64,000 nucleotides of DNA from Ectopseudomonas toyotomiensis (lineage in GTDB: Bacteria; Pseudomonadota; Gammaproteobacteria; Pseudomonadales; Pseudomonadaceae). The stretch is taken from NCBI RefSeq assembly GCF_900115695.1, contig NZ_FOXK01000010.1, positions 62,001 through 126,000 of the forward strand, given 5' to 3'. Positions 28,343-36,127 of the stretch are shown here, piece after piece (position 1 is the stretch's first letter; the number at the start of each line of letters is the position of its first letter). A model generated the notes under the pieces. The model was given only the letters and a program-made list of their open reading frames with translations. It did not search any database and had not been told where the DNA came from. A program made the position numbers and the translations under genes.

Positions 28343-28623
28343 GGCCGAACCTCCTTGGCGACGTGCGCAGCGCCGACGGAGCGATGCTGCCAGCAGAAGT
28401 TGCCGCTGAAGGTCCGAACCTGCTCCATATGGCGGCAAATATCCTCCGAGACGGGAGCGGATCGACCGCCGAGAGCGGGGACGATCTGCTGCAAAACGAG
28501 CCGTTCCAGGCGGTCGTACTCCTCGCGAGCGAAGTTCATGTGAGCCATGCGCAGGGCGTCCAGAGTTGCGTTCTGCACAAGCTCACCAGTCATGCCATCG
28601 AAAGGGCGGATTGCGTTACGCAT
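28339..28623 (-). CDS. Hypothetical protein
   Basis: A 94-residue protein with a helical middle (LRMAHMNFAREEYDRLERLV). No recognised family. Its start lies within the end of the gene at 28616-28840 (8-base overlap) and its stop overlaps the next start by four bases. Confidence 0.6.
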   Translation of the reverse strand: MRNAIRPFDGMTGELVQNATLDALRMAHMNFAREEYDRLERLVLQQIVPALGGRSAPVSEDICRHMEQVRTFSGNFCWQHRSVGAAHVAKEVRP

Positions 28624-28840
28624 TGCGCACCCCCTGCACGGCAGCCAGAGCCGCCGATAGGTTATTGGCCAGTTCGACGGCTGCTGCTGGGCTCAGCGAC
28701 AGGCTGCAAATCCCCAGGTCGAGCGTGATGCGGCCCTGACTCCAGGCGTGCAATTCGACCGGGTGGCCGTCGAGATTGCCCTCTACGGCGTACACCAGTT
28801 CTGGAATGCAGGTGGTGCGGGTGGTCAGTTGATTACGCAT
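28616..28840 (-). CDS. Hypothetical protein
   Basis: A 74-residue protein: LDLGICSLSLSPAAAVELAN is its only conserved-looking segment, of a type found in small phage proteins. ATG 28840 overlaps the end of the gene at 28833-29003 by 8 bases. The open frame upstream is shadow coding. Confidence 0.55.
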   Translation of the reverse strand: MRNQLTTRTTCIPELVYAVEGNLDGHPVELHAWSQGRITLDLGICSLSLSPAAAVELANNLSAALAAVQGVRNA

Positions 28841-29003
28841 TGGCCACCTCCTGAGCTTCCAGGGAGCGAGCACGGGCCATCGCGGAGTTGTAGCGTGCCA
28901 GGCGGACGGAGAGGCTTGAGTTGGAATGAAGCGCAGCGATAGCACGGGCACGCCAGGCTGCAGCGTGTTGCTGAAATGCGGACGGATTGGGGGCGTGTTG
29001 CAT
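28833..29003 (-). CDS. Hypothetical small protein, first gene of the small-gene operon
   Basis: A 56-residue Ala/Arg-rich helical protein (HAAAWRARAIAALHSNSSLS). AGGAG about nine bases before ATG 29003 gives it a strong start. It directly follows the C4-like RNA leader at 29065-29145, a position typical of genes controlled by that RNA in P1/P4-type elements. Confidence 0.6.
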   Translation of the reverse strand: MQHAPNPSAFQQHAAAWRARAIAALHSNSSLSVRLARYNSAMARARSLEAQEVANA

Positions 29004-29064
29004 GTGATGGTTCTCCTTGGACTGGGGAACCGTCACCGCCTGCGGCCAAGCAGGGAGTGGTGAC

Positions 29065-29145
29065 GGGTTACGCAGGGTTGGCCGACCGGCGTCCAAGGGA
29101 ACCGGCACACCCGAGGGTGTCCCCACGCAACCCGCCATAAAGCAG
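29065..29145 (-). ncRNA. Probable C4-type antisense RNA
   Basis: Minus strand: GGGTTGCGTGGGGACACCC followed by TCGGGTGTGCCGGTTCCC, then CGCCGGTCGGCCAACCC. ACACCC/GGGTGT and GGGTTG/CAACCC pair in a nested fold. This matches, from memory, the conserved pattern of the C4 antisense RNA of phage P1/P4-like elements (Rfam family C4), which controls early gene expression. The boundaries are approximate, and a covariance search was not possible. It sits in the 348-base leader upstream of the small-gene operon. Confidence 0.55.
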
Positions 29146-29325
29146 CACGACGGGCACAAAAAAAGCGCCTGCATGCAAAGGTGGGCGCTGTAGCGCCTCG
29201 GACGAATCGGGCGGCCAAGCCCGGCCGCGGGACTTACCGCGACAGGCGAACCATAGCGCCGGGATAGGGGAAGTGCAAGTGTGGGATGGTCCCAAAAAGG
29301 GTCATTGCCATTTGGTTGCTCTCTA

Positions 29326-29340
29326 TACGGCATTGCCGTA
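29326..29340 (+). promoter_or_regulatory. Operator candidate of higBA
   Basis: TACGGCATTGCCGTA is a perfect seven-base inverted repeat with one central base. It overlaps the putative promoter (TTGCTC 29316-29321, 17 bases, TACTAT 29339-29344). Such operators bind HigA for autorepression. The implied start of transcription is almost at the higB start codon. Confidence 0.6.
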
Positions 29341-29351
29341 CTATTCTTCCC

Positions 29352-29666
29352 ATGTATACGGTCTTCGAAACGGAAGTTTTCCAACGCTACGCCGGCCCCA
29401 TCTGGGCCGATGGTGAGCGTGAAGAGTTCATCGCCTGGTTGGCCGCCAACCCGCTGGCCGGCGATGTGATTCCCGGCACGGGTGGTCTGCGCAAGGTTCG
29501 ATGGTCGCGTGCCGGCATGGGGAAACGTGGCGGTGCGCGGGTGATCTATTACAACGCGCTGACTGAAGGCCATATCTGGCTGCTGATCGCCTACACCAAG
29601 GCGAAGTTCGACAATTTGCCGGCGGCCTTCCTGAACCAATTGAGAGAGGCAATCAATCATGGATAA
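29352..29666 (+). CDS. higB: Type II toxin, RelE/HigB-like
   Basis: A 104-residue protein of the RelE/HigB superfamily: FETEVFQRYAG at the start, VIPGTGGLRKVRWSRAGMGK and GARVIYYN centrally, and IWLLIAYTKAKFDNLP near the end. These are translation-dependent mRNA endonucleases. The toxin-first order and the XRE-type partner fit higBA. ATG 29352 matches the family start; the frame is open 22 codons upstream without support. Overlaps the antitoxin by 8 bases. Confidence 0.85.
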   Translation: MYTVFETEVFQRYAGPIWADGEREEFIAWLAANPLAGDVIPGTGGLRKVRWSRAGMGKRGGARVIYYNALTEGHIWLLIAYTKAKFDNLPAAFLNQLREAINHG

Positions 29667-29943
29667 AGAACTGGAGCAGTTCCAGGCGGATTTGCTGCGA
29701 TCCGTCCACGATATGAAAGCGGGCAGGGCGGTGCGTGCGACGCAGGTGGAGCTTTCGCCGGTGGCAGAGGCACGGGCCAAAGTGGGCGTTTCACAGAGCG
29801 CCTTCGCCGACTTGCTGGGCGTGAGTCTGCGCACCTTGCAGGACTGGGAGCAGGGGCGGCGATCACCGTCCGGGGCGGCCAAGACGCTGCTGCGCATTGC
29901 GGTGAAACACCCCGAGGCGCTGCGGGATCTACAGGTCGCGTGA
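29659..29943 (+). CDS. higA: Antitoxin, XRE family (HigA-like)
   Basis: A 94-residue protein with a C-terminal HTH: VGVSQSAFADLLGVSLRTLQ at about 42-61, then WEQGRRSPSGAA. The N-terminal helical part probably wraps the toxin. It should neutralise HigB and repress the operon through the palindrome at 29326-29340. Encoded with an 8-base overlap. Confidence 0.88.
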   Translation: MDKELEQFQADLLRSVHDMKAGRAVRATQVELSPVAEARAKVGVSQSAFADLLGVSLRTLQDWEQGRRSPSGAAKTLLRIAVKHPEALRDLQVA

Positions 29944-29956
29944 CGTTGGTGGCGGC

Positions 29957-30196
29957 TCATTGCAGCGTCTCCTGGGGCTTGTCGGCGGGAAAGCGCATTT
30001 CGTTGATCGCGCGGATGATCTCGTCGCGTCCGACACCATCAATCGCCATGATTCCCGCCATGGTCAGGAACACCGCGAAAGCGGCTACCCCAGTCGGTAC
30101 GCCTTGGCTGTCGGCATAGCCGACAACAGCAGGTAGTACGTCGTCGAACAGGAAGGAGGCGTGATCTTCAACCCGGTGGCCGTCGTAGAGGTTCAT
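29957..30196 (-). CDS. Hypothetical protein
   Basis: A 79-residue protein with a central hydrophobic stretch (GVAAFAVFLTMAGIMAID) that could be one membrane helix. No family recognised. It is the last gene of the minus-strand regulatory operon starting at 31597; its ATG overlaps the upstream stop by four bases. Confidence 0.6.
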   Translation of the reverse strand: MNLYDGHRVEDHASFLFDDVLPAVVGYADSQGVPTGVAAFAVFLTMAGIMAIDGVGRDEIIRAINEMRFPADKPQETLQ

Positions 30197-30501
30197 GCTG
30201 TCGCTCCTTCGGTCTGAACGGGCACGGTACCCAGGTAGTAACGTGCGACGCCGTGATGGGTTCGGCCCTGCTCATCGGTCAGGGTGAGACGGTGGGTTTG
30301 GATGTCGTGGCCGGCCTCTCGCAGCTCCTTGATGCGGGCGGCGGGCATCATGATGTTGAGCTCGCTGCGCGCCGCGAAGGTGTCCACGGGCCCCAGCTGC
30401 AGGCGCTCCAGCAGCCGGGCGCGCTGAGCTTCGGCGGTGGTATCATTCAAGGGCGTTTTCTTGGGGCTGGCCTGTTGGTCGGCCTTTTTTGTGTTCGGCA
30501 T
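30193..30501 (-). CDS. Helix-turn-helix protein (HTH_39-like)
   Basis: A 102-residue protein with a winged-helix-like core (RARLLERLQLGPVDTFAARS, ELNIMMPAARIKELREAGHD). It is clearly paralogous to the protein at 37666-37932 in this element, which shares the LLxRLQxGPxxTxAARxELxIMxPxAR pattern. A DNA-binding regulator is likely. Its coding region starts immediately after the AlpA-like gene stop. Confidence 0.75.
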   Translation of the reverse strand: MPNTKKADQQASPKKTPLNDTTAEAQRARLLERLQLGPVDTFAARSELNIMMPAARIKELREAGHDIQTHRLTLTDEQGRTHHGVARYYLGTVPVQTEGATA

Positions 30502-30696
30502 TTAGCTGTCCTCCTTCCGGCTGGCGGCAATCTGGGCCTGTTGCCAGGCCTCAATCTCCTCCTCGACCCATGCAACGCTCTTGGCTCCAAGCTGCACCTG
30601 CTTGGGGAAGGCGCCACGGGAGATCCGTCGATAGATCTCTGTGGCGGAGAGGCCGGTACGGCTTCGCACCTTTGGAAGCTTGATGAAGGTAGTCAT
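30502..30696 (-). CDS. alpA: AlpA-family transcriptional regulator
   Basis: A 64-residue MerR-like HTH of the prophage AlpA type: KVRSRTGLSATEIYRRISRG, FPKQVQLGAKSVAWVEEEIE. In P4-like and PICI elements AlpA/Vis activates excision and early genes. Overlaps the upstream gene by four bases. Confidence 0.88.
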   Translation of the reverse strand: MTTFIKLPKVRSRTGLSATEIYRRISRGAFPKQVQLGAKSVAWVEEEIEAWQQAQIAASRKEDS

Positions 30697-31358
30697 TGGC
30701 GCTCGCTCTCCCGTTTGGCGCCCTGCTCCAGGCGGGCATGCAGCGTCTGCTGGCGCGCGCTGAGGGAAAGGCCGCCGTCGATCAGCAACTGATCCATCGT
30801 GCGCAGGTTCTGCAAGGTGGCGGCATTCACCAGACCGGCAAAGGCTTCAGCTGCGCTCTCTGGCGTACCCTTCTGGGTGGAAGCTTTACCGCCGGCTTGC
30901 TCGGCCAGCACCTGCTCGACGAACTCAGCCAGCGGGCTCGGTCGCCAGCTTTCTCCTCGACATTCGGCCCATCGGGCCAGACCTGCAGCCAAGTCAGAAT
31001 GAGCCCACAGGCCTGGCACGAAGTCGCGGACGCCGTTGCCTGCCACGCCTGGCGCTGCGGCCTTGTGGCTATCAACTGTTCCAGGCTTCTGGCGCATGAT
31101 GCCGGCGGCGGTCAGCTCGCGAAGGAACTCTGGGCGTCGGCTGAAGCGTAACCGGCCATCCTGCCAATGGCTGGCCAGCGGCTTGCCGTTATTTTCGGCA
31201 AGGCTGGCGAGGGTTGGCTGGGTGTCGTCGAGCATCAAAAACTCAACAGGATTTCGGCCGCTGAAGCGCTTGACCAGAAGGCTCGCGTTGACCATCCCGT
31301 CTGACGGATCGATGGCCAGAGTGGTTTGCTGGTGATGATGGACGATGAGCTCGCTCAT
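30693..31358 (-). CDS. Hypothetical protein of regulatory operon
   Basis: A 221-residue protein. Its start (LAIDPSDGMVNASLLVKRFSGRNP) loosely recalls a KilA-N domain (DG-x-VNA...), which binds DNA in phages, but the match is weak. The rest is helical with no catalytic motif. Placed between two AlpA-like genes with four-base overlaps at both ends, so it is translated with them. Confidence 0.6.
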   Translation of the reverse strand: MSELIVHHHQQTTLAIDPSDGMVNASLLVKRFSGRNPVEFLMLDDTQPTLASLAENNGKPLASHWQDGRLRFSRRPEFLRELTAAGIMRQKPGTVDSHKAAAPGVAGNGVRDFVPGLWAHSDLAAGLARWAECRGESWRPSPLAEFVEQVLAEQAGGKASTQKGTPESAAEAFAGLVNAATLQNLRTMDQLLIDGGLSLSARQQTLHARLEQGAKRESERQ

Positions 31359-31597
31359 GCTGCAGCCTCCGCACGGCTAGCCAACTTCGCAGCGAGATAT
31401 GCCTCTATTTCGACTCGCACGAAATAAACCCGGCTGGAGCGGTCGTTGCCGTCCTTCAAGGGCTTGGGGAAGTCCGGTTCCCTGGCTATCAGCTTGTCCA
31501 GGCCAGACGTAGTGCGTCGGAATAGCTCCGCTGTCTCCTTCTTGGTCAGCAGTTCATTGGGGGTGGTGTTTTTAATAGATGGTTGCTGCTGTTGCAT
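31355..31597 (-). CDS. AlpA-like HTH protein, first gene of operon
   Basis: An 80-residue protein with a MerR/excisionase-type fold: TPNELLTKKETAELFRRTTS, then LDKLIAREPDFPKPLKDGND and a C-terminal EIEAYLAAKLAS. It resembles AlpA-type regulators or excisionases. It leads the 31597-29957 operon and is divergent from the ejection-protein operon. Confidence 0.7.
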   Translation of the reverse strand: MQQQQPSIKNTTPNELLTKKETAELFRRTTSGLDKLIAREPDFPKPLKDGNDRSSRVYFVRVEIEAYLAAKLASRAEAAA

Positions 31598-31689
31598 GAC
31601 GATTGCTCCGTTTAGGTAACGGAAGCTGACGCTATGTCACTGGGCATGCTCGACAAGCAGGTTGCCTGCCCGTGTTAAACGGTATTGTC

Positions 31690-31711
31690 GATAGATCTTT
31701 TGATATCTATC
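31690..31711. promoter_or_regulatory. Palindrome in divergent control region
   Basis: GATAGAT (31690-31696) and ATCTATC (31705-31711) are perfect inverted arms with an eight-base spacer. A smaller one, GCAGG-TTG-CCTGC, is at 31658-31670. Both lie in the 242-base gap between the AlpA operon and the ejection operon, so they are candidate operators for either AlpA-like or HTH proteins of the element. Confidence 0.5.
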
Positions 31712-31806
31712 TGCTCCGTAGAAGTATTTTCCCGCAATGGATGCTGAGGGACACTGAATCGCCCTATTTCTTGGCTTGCAGGCTGGCGCCAGTGACATAA
31801 ATCAAG

Positions 31807-31833
31807 AGCCCTCAATCAATGGAAAAGAGGGCT
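31807..31833 (+). promoter_or_regulatory. Hairpin covering the ribosome binding site of the ejection operon
   Basis: AGCCCTC (31807-31813) pairs with GAGGGCT (31827-31833). The right arm contains the ribosome binding site AGAGGG (31826-31831), eight bases before ATG 31840. The fold would hide the site. A TATTT follows, so it might also be a weak terminator. Confidence 0.55.
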
Positions 31834-31839
31834 ATTTAG

Positions 31840-33183
31840 ATGCCTGCAATCGACGAAGGCTGGGGAATGCCCAGCCGGCAACGCAAGGAGCGGCTGGAGG
31901 AGTGGCGCAGCACGGGAATTGGCGCGGGGCTCCAGGGTGGCGAGATCTATGCTCGCCGCGGCTCGGCTGGCGGGGTGGAACTGACCAACGACCTGGCCAC
32001 TCCCACAGCTTCAGCATCCGCAACTCCAATGCCTCAAGGCGGCATGCGCCAGAATGTACCTGCGATCGCCGCCAACATGCCCGACGATCTGCCGCTGGCG
32101 CAGCGCGGGTCGATCAACAACCTGGGCAACGGACTCGGTACCTTCAGCCAGATGCAGCCGGGAGACAGTCAGCTGGCCATCGAGCGGTTCGGTCGGGCAA
32201 ACGAAATTCGCGCCCAGACCCTTCAGAATGAGAGACGCGGTGGCGGGCTGACGATCATTCCTGACTCATCCCGTACGCCAACTCTGGGCGATCACCAGCG
32301 AGCCAGGCTTGAGGAGCGCCAGGCCAATACAGAGTTCACCAGGCAGCGAACCCAGCAAAGCATCATCTCCGGCATGGATGAGCGTTTCACCGGCCAACTG
32401 GAGCGGCAGCGCCTGCAGCAGCAGATCCAGGCCGGCGACATTGATATCAAGCGTCAGCAGGCACTGGGCGGCATCCTGGCTGGTCTCGATGATCCTGCTT
32501 TGCAGGGCGATGCCCGTGCCCAGGCTGAGCGCAGCTATCTGCTGCAGACCGCACCGAACGCCTATGCCTCGCTGCAGGGCAAGGGCTCGAACCCTCTTAC
32601 TGCACCTGTCCAAAGACTGGAGGACGAAGATCTTTCTGCCATCGGCAGTGCCATGACAATGAACACCGAGCTCTCTCGTATCGACAAGCAGATCGCCAGC
32701 GGTGAGCTCAATCTGGGGCTTTTCGCCAATGCCAAGAGCACTGCATTGAATGCCATTGGCGCCGGTGATCAGAACGCCCGCAACTACGCATCCCTCAACA
32801 GCACGCTGGAGAAACTGCGCAACGAAAGTCTGCGCTTGAACACGGGCGTCCAGACCGAAGGCGATGCTCAGCGCGCCTGGAATGAGCTGGTGACCAATTT
32901 GAAGAGCCCCGAGCTGGTGAGGCAGCGACTGGCAGAGATCCGGGCGCTGAATGATCGGGCGATTGGCATCCGTACCGGGATTATCAACAACCGCCGCACT
33001 GGCCAGGGGGCGGCTCCCTTGGACGTCGACTCGGTACTGGGGCGTGAGGTGTCGAACTCTGCTCAGTCGCGCTCTGCCTCCACAGGGCGCCCGGTACCGA
33101 TTGAAACCGATAGCGATTATGAAGCGCTTCCGTCTGGGGCGTTGTTCGTCGCCCCAGATGGCACCACTCGGAGGAAACCATGA
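31840..33183 (+). CDS. Phage virion/ejection-like protein
   Basis: A 447-residue, Gln/Arg-rich helical protein. The middle (LERQANTEFTRQRTQQS to ERSYLLQTAPNAYASLQGKG) and a C-terminal motif ending LPSGALFVAPDGTTRRKP are of the kind found in phage internal-virion or DNA-ejection proteins encoded downstream of head genes. The C-terminal PDG-T-R-KP ending is typical. No signal peptide. ATG 31840 is chosen with AGAGGG upstream; ATG 31867 is an alternative. It is coupled to the next gene (ATGATG overlap). Family assignment is by likeness. Confidence 0.6.
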   Translation: MPAIDEGWGMPSRQRKERLEEWRSTGIGAGLQGGEIYARRGSAGGVELTNDLATPTASASATPMPQGGMRQNVPAIAANMPDDLPLAQRGSINNLGNGLGTFSQMQPGDSQLAIERFGRANEIRAQTLQNERRGGGLTIIPDSSRTPTLGDHQRARLEERQANTEFTRQRTQQSIISGMDERFTGQLERQRLQQQIQAGDIDIKRQQALGGILAGLDDPALQGDARAQAERSYLLQTAPNAYASLQGKGSNPLTAPVQRLEDEDLSAIGSAMTMNTELSRIDKQIASGELNLGLFANAKSTALNAIGAGDQNARNYASLNSTLEKLRNESLRLNTGVQTEGDAQRAWNELVTNLKSPELVRQRLAEIRALNDRAIGIRTGIINNRRTGQGAAPLDVDSVLGREVSNSAQSRSASTGRPVPIETDSDYEALPSGALFVAPDGTTRRKP

Positions 33184-35498
33184 TGGCCGGTTGGAAAGAT
33201 GCCCCTCTGGTGGAGGGAGAGAACGAGCAGCAGCCAGCATGGAAAAGCGCCCCCGTTGAACAGCCAGCAGGCCTGCAGAGTGCGGATGCAGGTATCGGTG
33301 CCGGCCGCTCGCTGCTGCGTGGCATCAACGATGGTCTGACCTTGGGCTTTGCCGACGAGGTCAGTAGCGCGCTGTCGGCAACACTGAACCCTGTCATCGG
33401 AAGTGGCAATGATGGGGATACCTGGCGCGAGCGCTACGATCGCAACGTCGAGGGCGAGCGGGCACTTGATCGCCAGGCGCGTGAGAAGAACCCCATGGCC
33501 AGCGCCGCTGGCGGCATTGCGGGTGGATTACTGCCGATGGCTGCGACGGCTGGCGCGTCTCTGCTGCCATCGGCAGGGCGTGCGGCCGCTGGGCCAGTGT
33601 CGCGTGCGGCCTCTCAGATGCCAGTTGCCCAAGCCGCTCCGAGCATTCTGCGGACTGCTGGTGAGGGCGCCGCTGTCGGTGGTGCATATGGTGCTGCCTA
33701 CGGCCTCGGCTCTGCTGAAGGCGATTTGCTGGAGCGACTGCCGGGTGCTGTTGACGGAATGACCACTGGCGCTTCAATCGGCGCCGGTATTCCCCTGGTC
33801 ATGATGGGTGGTCGTGCTGCCGCCGGTGCTATGCGTTCGCCGGAGCGCTCGGCTGTGCAGCAGGTAGAACGTGCGTTGGAGCGTGATGGCATGACCATCG
33901 ACCAGTTCCGCCGCCAGGCCGATGATCTGCAACAGCGCTACCCGGGTGCTGCCATGCCTGCCGACGCTGGAGGAGAGAACGTCCAGGGGCTGCTTGAGCG
34001 CGTGGCGCAGACGCCAGGCGCTGGCCGCTCGCAGGTCATCCCAGCACTGACGGAGCGGCAGCAGGCGCAGCCGCAGCGGATCACCGAAGCACTGCAGGAT
34101 CTGACGAAGGGGGAGCGCGAAAACCTCAACCGTCTTTCCGAGGATCTTGGCCGCGCCACTGGAAGCCAGCGCAGTGCCTATCAGGCAGTGGAAGAAGCGA
34201 TGGCGCAGCGTACCCGTGATGCTCAGCCGCTTTATGCCAAGGCCTATCAGGAACCGGTGCCCTGGTCGAATGAGCTTGAAGAACTGTTCAAGCGTCCTGT
34301 CATGCAGGAGGCCTATCGGGCCGCCGAACGCCGTGCGGGCAATGAGGGCCGGGACTTCTACGGCAAGTTTATCGACTTGAAGGAGGACGGATCCTTCACG
34401 GTGCAGAGCGTGCCGAGCACCGGAGATCTGGACTTTATCAAGAAGACGCTCGATTCCAAGGTCGGCACCCTCGAGCGCGCCGGCGACTACAGCGAGGCCC
34501 GCGTCATCAAGGGTATCCGCACCAAGCTGCTCGACATGATGGACGCAGCTAGCCCGACCTATCGCGAGGCCCGGGCGGCCTGGGCGGGGCCGAGTCAGTT
34601 TATCGATGCGGTGGAGAGTGGTCGGACGATCCTGAGTCGGAACATCAGCGCGGAGGAGCTTGCCGCCAACCTGGGGCGGCTGAGTGCTTCGGAGATTGAA
34701 GGTTTCCGCATCGGCGCTGTGTCGGCGATCGTCAACAAGATGGGCAACGACCCGGCGAAGATGGCCGACGTAACCAAATACCTGCGCAGCAAGGAAATGC
34801 GCGCCAAGGTGGCGGCCATGCTGCCGGACGACGCTGCCCGCCAGCGCTGGGGGGATCTGCTGGACTTCGAGGTGAGCGCATCCACCACGGCCGGGCGCAG
34901 CCTGGGCAACAGCGCCACCGCACGCCGCGCAGCCGAAATGGCGGATGCCAACAGCATCGGCGGGGATCTGGTGCTGAGTGCGCTGGCTGGGACGCCTGTC
35001 GGGAATCTGTTCAGCCAGTTCGTTGGCAAGGCCGGCCGCAGCCTGCGCGATACCGTTCGCGCTCGTTCTGATCGGGCTGTTGCTGATGTGCTGACTCGTC
35101 CTGATGGGCTTGGCCAGGCGCAGAGAGCTGCAGCGGAGGCCACCAGGTCGTCGGCGCCGCCCTTGCTGATCACTGGCGGGGCCAGTGCTGGCGCCGTCCA
35201 GGGCTCTACCGGACGTGAGGCCCGTCCGACGGTGCAATCCCTCCTGCCGACCGTGCGCGATCGCATGCGCACCGACTATCCGCTCGATGCTGACGAAATA
35301 GCTCGGGAGACGGGCTCTACCAGGGCAGCGGCCAAGCAAGCGATCGCCCTTGCGCAGCGTGAGCAGCAGGCCATGGCCAAGACCTACAAGAGCGTGCCGG
35401 GAGCCAACCAGGCTCGGCGCGGCCTGCTCGATCCCGATGCCTACACAGTGGCCAAGACGGGCGACCGTGAGTGGCGCATTCAAGCGAAAGCAGAGTAG
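33180..35498 (+). CDS. Large phage ejection/internal virion-like protein
   Basis: A 772-residue protein. Residues about 95-215 are Ala/Gly-rich with hydrophobic helices (AGGIAGGLLPMAATAGASLLP, GAAYGLGSA, TGASIGAGIPLVMMGG), as in proteins that insert into membranes during DNA ejection. The rest is charged and helical (Gln-rich), and it ends in QAKAE. This resembles P22 gp16-type or other podovirus-like ejection proteins, and neighbours encode packaging factors. It is translated from ATG 33180, overlapping the previous stop. No capsid or tail gene accompanies it. Confidence 0.6.
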   Translation: MMAGWKDAPLVEGENEQQPAWKSAPVEQPAGLQSADAGIGAGRSLLRGINDGLTLGFADEVSSALSATLNPVIGSGNDGDTWRERYDRNVEGERALDRQAREKNPMASAAGGIAGGLLPMAATAGASLLPSAGRAAAGPVSRAASQMPVAQAAPSILRTAGEGAAVGGAYGAAYGLGSAEGDLLERLPGAVDGMTTGASIGAGIPLVMMGGRAAAGAMRSPERSAVQQVERALERDGMTIDQFRRQADDLQQRYPGAAMPADAGGENVQGLLERVAQTPGAGRSQVIPALTERQQAQPQRITEALQDLTKGERENLNRLSEDLGRATGSQRSAYQAVEEAMAQRTRDAQPLYAKAYQEPVPWSNELEELFKRPVMQEAYRAAERRAGNEGRDFYGKFIDLKEDGSFTVQSVPSTGDLDFIKKTLDSKVGTLERAGDYSEARVIKGIRTKLLDMMDAASPTYREARAAWAGPSQFIDAVESGRTILSRNISAEELAANLGRLSASEIEGFRIGAVSAIVNKMGNDPAKMADVTKYLRSKEMRAKVAAMLPDDAARQRWGDLLDFEVSASTTAGRSLGNSATARRAAEMADANSIGGDLVLSALAGTPVGNLFSQFVGKAGRSLRDTVRARSDRAVADVLTRPDGLGQAQRAAAEATRSSAPPLLITGGASAGAVQGSTGREARPTVQSLLPTVRDRMRTDYPLDADEIARETGSTRAAAKQAIALAQREQQAMAKTYKSVPGANQARRGLLDPDAYTVAKTGDREWRIQAKAE

Positions 35499-35507
35499 GA
35501 GGGCGAG

Positions 35508-35777
35508 ATGAGACAGCATCGTGAGGACGTGTTCTGCCATCAGGAACTCCCGTTGACGTTACCGATGACCAAGTCGGTAGAGGAGTGGATCAGGGAGCTT
35601 GGCTCGAAAGAGGGAGTGCTGACTCTGCAGGTGACCAAGACGGCCAAGGAATGGGCCAAAGAGCTTGGCGTGAATTGGGAGACGGTCAGGAAGCGGCGCT
35701 ACCGCGGTTGGTCATGGACGGAAGCCCTGGACCCTCGCCTGAGAAAAACCACCTTCAATGATCGAGGGCTGCACTGA
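35508..35777 (+). CDS. Small DNA-binding protein with RLRxGWS-like motif
   Basis: An 89-residue protein. The region TAKEWAKELGVNWETVRKRR, YRGWSWTEALDP follows the small HTH-like pattern (W-x3-LG-x3-T-x2-R-x3-GWS-x2-EAL) found in phage and homing-endonuclease-associated proteins. The N-terminal half repeats part of it (VEEWIRELG). Its stop overlaps the ATG of the next gene by one base, so the two are translationally coupled. Confidence 0.65.
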   Translation: MRQHREDVFCHQELPLTLPMTKSVEEWIRELGSKEGVLTLQVTKTAKEWAKELGVNWETVRKRRYRGWSWTEALDPRLRKTTFNDRGLH

Positions 35778-36127
35778 TGGACGCTATTGAGAGGGCCGGA
35801 GCGTTGGGGGGGCTCAGAACTGAGCATACCCAGCGCGCGCTGGAACTGGTGCGCACGGCGCTGGATCAGCTGGCTGCAGAGGTCGAAGCCGAGGCGAGGG
35901 AGTTGGCAGGGCCTGAGCTTCGGCTGCAGCAGGCGCTGGCGCTGCCCCGGCGCGCGGCGGCCTTGCGTGATCTCTCGATCGCCTTGCGGGAGCTGATCAG
36001 CCTCGAGCGCTGGCAGCTTGGGCTGGACAGTGCTCGGGGTGGGCAGTTGCTCGAGGTGTTGAGGGCCCTAGCAGCGAATGCCCGTCGACCTGATGCCGCC
36101 GTGGAGGCTCAACCTGATGGGCAGTAA
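35777..36127 (+). CDS. Truncated terminase-small-subunit-like protein (no HTH)
   Basis: A 116-residue helical protein. Residues 55-84 align without gaps to residues 152-181 of the terminase-small-subunit-like protein immediately downstream (14 of 30 identical: ALP-R, L, LI-LER, LD). It therefore looks like a copy of that protein's C-terminal half, lacking the N-terminal DNA-binding domain. Coupled to the 89-residue HTH gene (one-base overlap) and overlapping the next gene. A decoy, chaperone or split-TerS role is inferred only. Confidence 0.6.
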   Translation: MDAIERAGALGGLRTEHTQRALELVRTALDQLAAEVEAEARELAGPELRLQQALALPRRAAALRDLSIALRELISLERWQLGLDSARGGQLLEVLRALAANARRPDAAVEAQPDGQ

